Positions 17,202 to 24,639 of a DNA stretch of 64,000 bases are shown in pieces. Source of the DNA: Paenibacillus sonchi (GTDB lineage Bacteria > Bacillota > Bacilli > Paenibacillales > Paenibacillaceae); the NCBI RefSeq assembly GCF_016772475.1, contig NZ_CP068595.1, forward strand, positions 2,294,001 to 2,358,000. The letters run 5' to 3'. The position numbers were made by a program, and so were the translations under genes. The notes below the pieces were generated by a model. The model did no database searches and was not told the origin of the DNA. It worked only from the letters and a program-made list of their open reading frames with translations. The stretch's first letter is position 1, and every line of letters starts with the position of its first letter.

Positions 17202-18584
17202 ATGGAGCCTGCACTGACGATATTGGCGGAGATGGAGGAATATATAAGGAGAGAAGGCCTGTCAATTTCACAATTTGCCGAACGGTCAGGCATTCATTCC
17301 GGAACGCTCAGCAATATGCTCCACGGACGCCGTCCTATTGCTATGCAGCAACTGGACCGGGTTACCAGGGCCATGGGGCTTGCCGAAGGCTATTATTACG
17401 ACCTGTACATAGATAATTACATCGTTGACGGTTCCTCGGACTGGAGGCGTGTGGGGCCGCTGCTCCAGCGTTGTGCGGAACTAGGTAAGCTGGATTCGAT
17501 TCATCGTGTGGTTCGGATTGTTACAGATAAGCTGCAGTATCTGCCCGCACTGTTTGATACGGCGGAGGAACTCTATGCCCAAGGAAATTCGGCGGCTGCA
17601 GCGCTGTTGTATGAATGTGTAGCGGAAAGCGAGAAGTATCAGCATTCCGAGCGGCTCGCGTTGTGCCAATACCGGTTGTTTAGAATTGGTTTGTGTGAAG
17701 ACCAGGATGAAAATTTACGCTTAGCCAATCAGTTTGAGTCTTATGTAGAGCGGTTGGATGAAGCGGATCAATTAGATGCACTTAAGCATTTGGCGGATGT
17801 ATTCGCCTCGAGGCATCGTTGGGACAAAGTAGATGAGATGGCAGAGCGGCTGGGGCAGAAGTCGGATATTTATTACAAATATTGGAATAAAAATAAAAAC
17901 CAAAAGCAACCAACGCGACCACTTATCTATTACATTCTATATGCTTATTTATTGAAGTCATTAGTTTGTGATGAATGTGGGGATTATCAGAAGGCTATAT
18001 ACTATGCGTCACTTTACGTGGATATAAATTGGATTGAGAATCCGGTGAGTGAAGAGGAAAGCCGGGTTATAGAACAATTTAAGGAGTGGGGGACAGCCAA
18101 TACCTATTTATATCGCTTAATGTCCGGGGAACTGGAAGTTTTACCGGAATACGTAAACTATGTAGAATCACGAGAAAACGAAATTTTCCCCGCGCTATTC
18201 AAGATTATGCAGGCTGCTAACCGCTATGAGGCTAACGTCGATGATATTCTTCTGAAGTTTAACAGCCATCTATCATGTAGAGAACAGCACAGCCGTTTGG
18301 GGAAATTTAATCAGCAGATAACCGATGACAGATACACACACTTACATATTGAATTAGCTACATATTATTTGGGACATGAAAGATTTGAGATTGGGTTTTA
18401 TTACTTAATGGATAGTTTGGAATCATCTGTTAGAATGAGAAATGATTACAATATAGTTAGGTGTGTAGGGTTATTCGAAAAATACCGCTCGGTAGCATTG
18501 CAGGAACAAACAAGTTTGTACAAAAAGTTATATGACTCATGGTGCTGGGGGCTAAGTAGGGAGTATCCATTTCACGATAATTAG
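17202..18584 (+). CDS. XRE-type HTH regulator with TPR-like C-terminus (RRNPP-like)
   Basis: 460 residues from the ATG after GAAAGGTGG. Residues ~10-65 form a Cro/C1-type helix-turn-helix (LSISQFAERSGIHSGTLSNMLHGRRPI). The rest is helical with repeated pairs such as ALFDTAEELYAQGNSAAAALLYECV and CDECGDYQKAIYYASLYVDI, like tetratricopeptide repeats. This is the PlcR/Rgg-like domain order, in which the TPR part can bind a signalling peptide. No propeptide gene with a secretion signal was found beside it. A Spo0E-like gene follows, which hints at a sporulation or stationary-phase connection. Confidence 0.7.
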   Translation: MEPALTILAEMEEYIRREGLSISQFAERSGIHSGTLSNMLHGRRPIAMQQLDRVTRAMGLAEGYYYDLYIDNYIVDGSSDWRRVGPLLQRCAELGKLDSIHRVVRIVTDKLQYLPALFDTAEELYAQGNSAAAALLYECVAESEKYQHSERLALCQYRLFRIGLCEDQDENLRLANQFESYVERLDEADQLDALKHLADVFASRHRWDKVDEMAERLGQKSDIYYKYWNKNKNQKQPTRPLIYYILYAYLLKSLVCDECGDYQKAIYYASLYVDINWIENPVSEEESRVIEQFKEWGTANTYLYRLMSGELEVLPEYVNYVESRENEIFPALFKIMQAANRYEANVDDILLKFNSHLSCREQHSRLGKFNQQITDDRYTHLHIELATYYLGHERFEIGFYYLMDSLESSVRMRNDYNIVRCVGLFEKYRSVALQEQTSLYKKLYDSWCWGLSREYPFHDN

Positions 18585-18600
18585 GAAGTAACATATTTAG

Positions 18601-18630
18601 AAGAACCGGAGTTAATCGGTTCTTTTCTTT
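18601..18630 (+). terminator. Rho-independent terminator after the HTH-TPR regulator
   Basis: AAGAACCG (18601-18608) pairs with CGGTTCTT (18617-18624), followed by TTCTTTT. It lies 16 bp after the stop codon. Confidence 0.8.
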
Positions 18631-18728
18631 TGCCCCTACCATTGCGGGGTCTAACTATTATTTTCACTTTAGCAAAATTCCGCATTTTGACAGCTTGTAC
18701 TAAAATATTACATGAAGGGGGTGGAACT

Positions 18729-18896
18729 ATGCATAATAATGAGAAGATGGTGCTGCTTCATGTAGAAAACGCCAGGGAGAAGCTGCATCAGGCGCTGAAA
18801 AAGTATGGCTTCTTAACGCATCCCAAAGTTATCGAACAATCTGTTGCTTTGGATCATCTGCTTAATCAGTACAGCTCCCAAAAAACAGTTTGTTGA
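18729..18896 (+). CDS. Spo0E-family aspartyl-phosphate phosphatase
   Basis: 55 residues, ATG four bases after GAAGGGGGTGG. The Spo0E signature is present: ENAREKLHQALKKYG, then EQSVALDHLLNQY with the conserved S-x-x-L-D. These helical-hairpin proteins remove phosphate from Spo0A-P and so delay sporulation. The length is usual for the family. It sits between the HTH-TPR regulator and a 39-residue membrane protein gene. Confidence 0.82.
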   Translation: MHNNEKMVLLHVENAREKLHQALKKYGFLTHPKVIEQSVALDHLLNQYSSQKTVC

Positions 18897-18934
18897 TCTG
18901 TATATTAATCTTTTGATAAGGAGGGTGGGAGATT

Positions 18935-19054
18935 GTGTTTATTCCAATTCTCACAACGCTGACTACGACGCAGCAGTGGGTCCTTTTGATCCTGCTGGCA
19001 GTGAACATAGGCGCAATATATTGCTTTGTCAAGTTTGGGGCAGGCAAACGTTAA
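18935..19054 (+). CDS. Small single-helix membrane protein, 39 residues
   Basis: GTG start six bases after AAGGAGGGTGG, a very strong site. The protein begins MFIPILTTLTTTQQW and continues into one hydrophobic helix, VLLILLAVNIGAIYCFV, ending in a basic KFGAGKR. It lies 38 bp after the Spo0E-like gene and may share its transcript. Function unknown; the good site and membrane topology argue that it is real. Confidence 0.6.
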   Translation: MFIPILTTLTTTQQWVLLILLAVNIGAIYCFVKFGAGKR

Positions 19055-19065
19055 GTGACTTCGCT

Positions 19066-19938
19066 TCACTGTCCTTTTCTTTTCTCCAAAAGATGCCGCA
19101 AACCCTCAGCTACACCATTCTCCGCATGATTCCCCGTTACAAAGTCGGCCGCTTCTTTTAGAATCGGTGCGGCGTTCTCCATGGCAATTCGGTAGCCGGC
19201 TATTTCAAACATCGGCAGATCATTATAGCTGTCGCCCATCACAGCGACCTGTTCGGCAGGAATGCCGTAATGTGCCGCCAGCATTCCCACACCCGAGCCT
19301 TTATTGGCATCCTTATGGTTGATCTCGATATTGTTTACATGCGAGGCAGTAATAATCAGTCCGGGGATTGCCGCGAACCGTGTGGAGGCTTCCTTCAGCA
19401 GCTCCCGGTTCAGCGAAAAAGCCAGCGTTTTAAAAATTACATACTTGTCTTTGCTCCAAATCTCCTCCATGCTCTCTACATAGGTGACAGAAGCCTGCTG
19501 GAACTGCTTGTCGATCATAGCTTTCAGCAGCCAGCGGAGCTCCCCGGGTACATCTTCATCGTTAAGCTCGGACAGCTTCTCCAGCCGCACCCGTTTGTCA
19601 AGCTCCACATATACGTTATCTTCGGTGTATACCTCATAATACAGTTCAGGAATCCCGCTCATCCAGCGTAGAGCCGGAATGATATCCTCCTTATTCAGCG
19701 GCTTGCTTGCTGCCAGCGTCCGGTCAGGCAGCGTCACTACCGCTCCGTTCAGACTGACCACAGGGCATTCCAGATCCACCAGCCGGAGCTGCCGTTCCGC
19801 ATCCATGTAAGAGCGGCCAGTAGCGATAATCACGATGTGGCCCAGGCTCTGGGCGTGCACAATGGCCTCGCGGTTTTCCGGGCTGATCTTGCCCTCCTCA
19901 TTCAGCAGTGTTCCGTCCATATCCAATGCAATCAGCAT
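19066..19938 (-). CDS. Cof-type HAD-superfamily phosphatase
   Basis: 290 residues. The HAD motifs are LDMDGTLL (residues 4-11, nucleophile Asp6), the Thr/Ser motif IIATGRSY, the Lys motif in the NHKDANKGSGVGML region, and GDSYNDLPMF near 236. The C2-type cap between them marks the Cof/YwpJ/YkrA group, which dephosphorylates sugar phosphates, FMN or pyridoxal phosphate. The gene converges on the 39-residue membrane protein gene, 11 bp away. Specific substrate not inferable. Confidence 0.88.
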   Translation of the reverse strand: MLIALDMDGTLLNEEGKISPENREAIVHAQSLGHIVIIATGRSYMDAERQLRLVDLECPVVSLNGAVVTLPDRTLAASKPLNKEDIIPALRWMSGIPELYYEVYTEDNVYVELDKRVRLEKLSELNDEDVPGELRWLLKAMIDKQFQQASVTYVESMEEIWSKDKYVIFKTLAFSLNRELLKEASTRFAAIPGLIITASHVNNIEINHKDANKGSGVGMLAAHYGIPAEQVAVMGDSYNDLPMFEIAGYRIAMENAAPILKEAADFVTGNHAENGVAEGLRHLLEKRKGQ

Positions 19939-19979
19939 GTTGAAGTTCTCCTTTTCAATATAAGCTATAAACTTTAGTT

Positions 19980-20192
19980 TTACATTGAGTGGTATGGTCG
20001 TAACTGCGGGGAATGTTTGGACTTCCAGCCGCTGTTGTCCCCAGATTTCTTGATTAACCGCCTTTCGCGGTTGAAATCCGGTGACAAAGGCGGACGCATT
20101 CGCTCTTCCAGTTCCAAACTTCCCCTCCGCACTTCTACCCTTTTATGGATTTTTAAGTTCATCATTATATAGCTTGGGGCTGGTCTCTGCAA
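19980..20192. repeat. Putative Paenibacillus interspersed noncoding element
   Basis: This gene-free stretch (19939-20403) contains the hairpin AACCGC-CTTTC-GCGGTT near 20057-20073, flanked by GATTT and GAAATC. The wording around it (GTTTGGACTTCCAGCCGC, GTGACAAAGGCGGACGC) matches elements I recall from Paenibacillus intergenic regions. Only one copy is in the window, so repetition cannot be shown here. The open frame on the minus strand has low-complexity, unlikely protein sequence and no ribosome binding site. The remainder (20200-20400) shows only A+T-rich sequence that may hold the DUF445 promoter. Confidence 0.35.
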
Positions 20193-20403
20193 GGCCGATG
20201 AAATTATTGCTTGTATCTTATCATTAATTCTCTGAAAACTAAAAATCCATTTACACCCCTTATTTCAGGCTGTTTGCTGTGAGAGGGGAGAATTTTCAGA
20301 AAAGAGTTCCGCCGTGGTACAATATAAGGCGGACCACTTAGCATGCATCTAATTATGACTACAGCATCAGAAAGCAATGCTCACAATACTTTTAGGGGGA
20401 ACT

Positions 20404-21653
20404 GTGATTGAAATGAAATCCAGAAATTTAGCTACGATTTCGCTGGCGATGATGGCCTGCGGTTTTCTCATTACACTATTTTTGCCGGAAAATCTGGCAG
20501 TTGTTCTGCTGAGGGGGGGCTTTGAGGCCGGACTGGTCGGGGGGATCGCGGACTGGTTTGCCGTGACTGCGTTGTTCCGCCATCCGCTGGGGCTGCCGAT
20601 CCCGCATACCTCCCTGCTCTTGAAGAACCGGGACAAAATTATTCAGTCCCTGATCTCTGCGATGGAGAACGAGCTCCTGAATAAGGCGAGCATTGAGAAC
20701 AAGCTGCGCAAAATCCGCATAGTGTCGCTGGGCAGCACCATGCTGACGCGGCTGTTCGCCCGCAAAAAAGCGAGAGCCGAAATGCTGGAGCAGGTCAGCG
20801 CCTTCGTGCAGAAGCTGCCGGTGGAACAGGCGGTACCTTATATCCAGTCGGTTGCAGCCGGCTATATCCGTGAAGCCAAGCTTGGAACGGCCGTGGATAC
20901 GATCGTCACCAAGCTTATGAATGACGGAAAGGATGTCGCGGCTCTGGATTTCGCGCTTGAAGGGATCTCTGGCTGGGTGGAACGTCCTGAGACCCGGGCG
21001 ATGCTGGGCAAGATCGCCAGTGAGAAGCTGGCCGAAGTGAAGCTTGGCGGCTTGAAGGGGATGGCTTTTCAGGCTTTCGTCGGCTTCGTGGACGCCGAGA
21101 TGCTGGGGGAATGCTGCAAGGCATGGTGCAATCCGGGATCAACGATTTCCGCAGCGAAGACAGCCCTTACCGCGAGGAGATTATCCGGGAAATCCGGGTG
21201 GCCATCTTCCAGATGGTGAATGATGAATCGCGGATCGCTGCCATTAAGGAGTGGGGGCTGAACGAGCTTCAGAGCGAAGCTGCTGCGTCGTTCCTGCGGG
21301 AGCAGCTTGAGCATTTCCGGGGCAAGGCGGTTGCCTGGCTGGAAGAAGAGCGGTCTGCGGGCGGACGCAAGCTGTTTGGGCTGTATGCCATGCTGGCCCG
21401 CCGTATCGGCAAGGAGCAGCAGTGGATACAGGAATGGGAAGAACGCATCCGTGCTTCTCTGATCAGCTTCGTCGAAGCCAACCATTACCGGGTGGGGCTT
21501 CTGGTCAAGGAGAACCTGGATTTGATGGATGATGCCAGTCTGGTGAATATGCTGGAGGATAAAGTGGGCAAAGATCTGCAGTGGATCCGGGTCAACGGTG
21601 CGGTATGCGGTTTTGTCGTAGGTCTGGTGCTTACGGTATTCCAGTTGTTTTGA
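20404..21653 (+). CDS. DUF445-family membrane protein, one frameshift
   Basis: The frame runs from GTG 20404 (after AGGGGG; ATG 20413 is also possible) to the run of five G at 21105-21109. One more G there restores GGMLQGMVQSGIN and joins it to the downstream frame ending at 21653, giving ~416 residues. The N-terminus has two hydrophobic stretches with LRGGFEAGLVGGIADWFAVTALFRHPLG, the hallmark of DUF445. The last residues, VNGAVCGFVVGLVLTVFQLF, are another helix, so the helical middle is anchored at both ends. Biochemical function unknown. Confidence 0.78.
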
Positions 21654-21735
21654 ACAGTAAGAGCGGCGGCAACCTGGAATCAGCAAGCGGTTCCTCTTGG
21701 ACCAGAGATTCTGAGTCATCTCAACCCCAACATTC

Positions 21736-21775
21736 AAAACGGCTGCGCTGTCCACGGAAGGATAGCGCAGCCGTT
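21736..21775. terminator. Bidirectional terminator between DUF445 and P-II genes
   Basis: AAACGGCTGCGCTGTCC pairs with GGATAGCGCAGCCGTTT through 17 positions with a single G-T pair and a short loop. It lies between convergent genes. Confidence 0.75.
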
Positions 21776-21813
21776 TCTGTTTGTCAGTTGCTTACCGAAT
21801 ATAGTTAAGAGCT

Positions 21814-22140
21814 TTACAGTTGGCTTTTACCGTTGCTGATCGTATAGGCTTCCTGCACAGGCAGCACGAAGATTTTGCCGTCACCGAAGGAGCCCTGCTC
21901 ACCGGTTCTTGCTGTTCTCATAATAATGCTGATGACATCTTCTTTCTCATCGTCATTGATGACAATCATCAGCAGCTTCTTGGAGATTTGATTATAATGA
22001 TTGGTTCCGACCTGAATTCCCTTTTGTTTGCCGCGGCCGAGCAAATCCATTTTGCTGATGGAGGGAAAGCCGGCAAGCAGCAGTTCAGCCATGACTGCAT
22101 CCGCTTTCTCGGGTCTAACTATAGCTTTGATCATTAACAT
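21814..22140 (-). CDS. P-II family nitrogen regulatory protein, NifI-like
   Basis: 108 residues. It begins MIKAIVRPEKADAVMAELLLAGFPSISKMD and has a T-loop of the form GRGKQKGIQVG without a Tyr at the usual uridylylation position, closer to NifI1 than to GlnB/GlnK. The C-terminal signature reads ARTGEQGSFGDGKIFV, about three residues longer than the usual TG-x-x-GDGKIFV. P-II proteins sense 2-oxoglutarate and ATP/ADP and control nitrogen enzymes by contact. No amtB, glnA or nif gene adjoins it. Start ATG has AAAGGGTG seven bases upstream. Confidence 0.8.
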   Translation of the reverse strand: MLMIKAIVRPEKADAVMAELLLAGFPSISKMDLLGRGKQKGIQVGTNHYNQISKKLLMIVINDDEKEDVISIIMRTARTGEQGSFGDGKIFVLPVQEAYTISNGKSQL

Positions 22141-22344
22141 AACGATGCACCCTTTCTACAGCGAATAATGTGTTGTAGGGGGTTGCCAATGTCTGGGTGG
22201 CCTTAGTGGTGACCTATTCGCTTAATGGCAACGCTTACAATTTGAGTATAATATTAACTATAGCTGCATCCTGCGAATAAGGTCACAAATTCCATTGTAC
22301 ATAGTGTCGCATAGAACAGAAGCGGGCGGCAGCACAGCATTCTG

Positions 22345-23445
22345 TTAATTCAGCAAAAGAAAACGGTACAGCTCTTCCAATGCCGCTGCCGTATGCTGCC
22401 ACCCGAAATTCTGCAGCGCGTCCCTCCGTCCCTGCAGTCCGATTCTGGCTGTAAGCTGCGGATCGCGGCCGAGCTGCAGCAGGGCTTTGGCGAACGGTGA
22501 CGCTTCGCGGTACCGCTGCACCAGATATCCATTATGGCCCGATACAATAATCTCCCGGATGCCGCCGTTGTTCGAGGCGATGACGGGCAGTCCGGAGGCC
22601 ATGGCTTCTACATTGACCAGCCCGAAGGACTCATGCCGCTGGGACGGGCAGACAAAAACGTCGGCTGCATGGTACAGATCGTGAATATCCTCATGGGCGA
22701 TCTTGCCGATAAAAACAGCCCGGACTCCCAGGCGCCGGGCCATGGCTTTAAGCTGCCGGATGTACAGCGGCTTGCCGTGGCCGGCGATAATCAACTGGGC
22801 CGGCAAGCGTTTATGAAGCAGGCGCATGGCTCTAATCAGCACAGGAACGCCTTTGCGCGGAATAACCCGGCCGACGAACAGCACAGTGAATACCGGAGAC
22901 AGGCGGTACAGCCGGCGCATTTGCTGCTTCTCCGGCAGCTCTGCCGGAGAGAACCGGCTTAAATCGGCGCCGAGCGGCACGACACGGATGATTCCGCCCA
23001 GGCCGGGAAAGCGGCGGGCGAGCTTGCGCTGCAGGGAGCGGCTGTTGACAGCAATAAGATTGGCTCTCGCCAGGCTGCGTGCAATTCTCGATTCAGCAGG
23101 GACAAAAGTCAGGGAATGAAGGAACAGGACAACTGGCGTGTATGGATGCCGGCGCTTGACGGAGGACATCAGGAGCGGCCGGTTATCGACTTGTATAACA
23201 TCGAAATGCTCTGTTTCAAGATAGTCCAGAACCGATGCAAGATAACGTGCAGGCGTACCTGAGACCAGGCGCACGATACGCACCTGCTCTTGTTCATCGG
23301 TGTCAGGAAGCCCGGGAGCCTTTCTGCTCACGATAGTTACTTTATGCCGCCGGGCCAGTTTTCTGGCAATCGCCCAGATGCAGATTTCCACAGAGCCGTC
23401 TCCCGGCACCGGAAACTGTTCCGGTGCAATCATGCAGATATGCAT
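22345..23445 (-). CDS. GT4-family glycosyltransferase, CotSA-like
   Basis: 366 residues. The N-terminal Rossmann domain starts HICMIAPEQFPVPGDGSVEI, and the C-terminal nucleotide-sugar domain has VLFVGRVIPRKGVPVLI, VFVCPSQRHESFGLVNVEAMASG and NNGGIREII, the E-x7-E type active-site region of GT4 retaining enzymes. The overall pattern resembles the spore coat protein CotSA of Bacillus. A role in spore surface or envelope glycosylation is plausible, but the neighbours do not confirm it. Confidence 0.82.
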   Translation of the reverse strand: MHICMIAPEQFPVPGDGSVEICIWAIARKLARRHKVTIVSRKAPGLPDTDEQEQVRIVRLVSGTPARYLASVLDYLETEHFDVIQVDNRPLLMSSVKRRHPYTPVVLFLHSLTFVPAESRIARSLARANLIAVNSRSLQRKLARRFPGLGGIIRVVPLGADLSRFSPAELPEKQQMRRLYRLSPVFTVLFVGRVIPRKGVPVLIRAMRLLHKRLPAQLIIAGHGKPLYIRQLKAMARRLGVRAVFIGKIAHEDIHDLYHAADVFVCPSQRHESFGLVNVEAMASGLPVIASNNGGIREIIVSGHNGYLVQRYREASPFAKALLQLGRDPQLTARIGLQGRRDALQNFGWQHTAAALEELYRFLLLN

Positions 23446-23530
23446 AGGTATATGCCTCCTTCACCCCATAGCTGTAGCCTCTTACCTAACATATGCCGCC
23501 GGGCAGGGGAAGACACATTCATGAGAAGGA

Positions 23531-24349
23531 TCAGGTGATTTGCTTCGAAGCCGCGGCGATTACACCGGCAACCTTTTGTTCCAGTTCGATGATCTTCTGC
23601 TTGCTGGCTGCAATTTGCCGGTGACCGGAGAGCAATGAATTCAGGGACAGGCTGGTCAGGGATGGATTTTGCTTGCGGATGGCCGATTTGAAGCCGCTCC
23701 AATCTGCAGACAAGCGCTTGTTCAGGGAAGAGATCACACTTTTCTGGGATTTGATCGACGTCTGCGGACTATTGATCCCGGCAAGGGTTTTGCGCGCCGC
23801 GGCTATTTTCCTGGTCCGGGTTTCTTTGGCGGCCTTTAGCCGGGCCTCTTGGTCGCGGATGTCCTGGCGGGCCATCTGGACGACAATTTTCATGGCATCA
23901 GACTGGGCGCGCAGCACGGAATTCAAGGATTTGTCCCGCATTCCCCTAAGCAGGGATATACGCTTGTTAAGCGCACTGTATTGGTCAAACAGCGGCTGGT
24001 ACCGGGCCTTGGTGCTGGCAACGACTGCGGTTAGCCGGGTCACGGTGTCTTGATCAATGTTCTTGATCTTCTCCTTCACCGTCAGGAGTGACTGCGCATT
24101 ACTCTCATGAAGCTTCCGGATTTGTTCTTCTCTGCTGTTATATTGTGCTGATAATGCGGATAGCTCGCTATACTGGCTGTTCAGCTTGCTTCTTGAGGAT
24201 GAATCCGCAACGGCGGCTGTCAAATCAAAAGCGGCCTGGATTGAAGGGGTCAGCTCCGTCCCGGAAGCAGCCGCTTTGCCTGCCAGGGCCAACGTTAGAA
24301 GCAACAGCGATAGAAGTGTCAGAACAGAAGTCTTAAGGGTAGTCATCAT
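23531..24349 (-). CDS. Secreted coiled-coil protein, unknown function
   Basis: About 272 residues from the ATG next to AAAGGAGGAG; the adjacent ATG (24346) has slightly better spacing. The signal peptide is clear: TSVLTLLSLLLLTLALAGKAAAS. The remainder is almost entirely helical with Lys/Arg, Ala and Ser in heptad-like patterns, for example NSREEQIRKLHESNAQSLLTVKEKIKNI and QDIRDQEARLKAAKETRTRK. It probably acts on the outer face of the membrane or in the wall. I recognise no enzymatic motif. A hairpin leader precedes it. Confidence 0.7.
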   Translation of the reverse strand: MMTTLKTSVLTLLSLLLLTLALAGKAAASGTELTPSIQAAFDLTAAVADSSSRSKLNSQYSELSALSAQYNSREEQIRKLHESNAQSLLTVKEKIKNIDQDTVTRLTAVVASTKARYQPLFDQYSALNKRISLLRGMRDKSLNSVLRAQSDAMKIVVQMARQDIRDQEARLKAAKETRTRKIAAARKTLAGINSPQTSIKSQKSVISSLNKRLSADWSGFKSAIRKQNPSLTSLSLNSLLSGHRQIAASKQKIIELEQKVAGVIAAASKQIT

Positions 24350-24390
24350 TCTCCTCCTTTTTTTACATCCGCAAGCCTGTATGAAAAGAC

Positions 24391-24440
24391 AAAAAAGCAC
24401 CCGCAGCAAAGGCAAAATAAGCCTTCGTTACGGGTGCTTC
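24391..24440 (-). terminator. Hairpin with U tract in the leader of the coiled-coil gene
   Basis: On the minus strand AAGCACCCG pairs with CGGGTGCTT, with an inner AAGGC/GCCTT helix, and is followed by six T. It lies about 40 bases upstream of the start codon. It could end an upstream transcript or act as an attenuator; no aptamer was recognised above it. Confidence 0.6.
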
Positions 24441-24639
24441 CAGCGCAACAGGACACGAATAAATATTTATCTAGACTATAGATGAATCTCCTATATCCGT
24501 CAATATTTTCAATTTTAAATTTTTCTGATCTGAAACAGGCCTGTTCATTTCTTTCCACACTTCTCTTAGCGTATACTGGGGTAATAGATAACAGAGAGTC
24601 TGCAAAAGCAGCGGCTCGTGTGAAGGAGGCCTGGCTGAA

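Noticed and set aside
18585..18728. Signalling propeptide gene for the HTH-TPR regulator
   Set aside because: Only a terminator and the Spo0E leader are present; no short secreted frame with a start site.
19980..20192. 70-codon minus-strand frame
   Set aside because: Composition and the internal hairpin suggest a noncoding repeat rather than a protein.
22141..22344. Sigma-54 promoter upstream of the P-II gene
   Set aside because: TGGCAACCCCCTACA on the minus strand matches only part of the -24/-12 pattern and lacks the TTGCA element.
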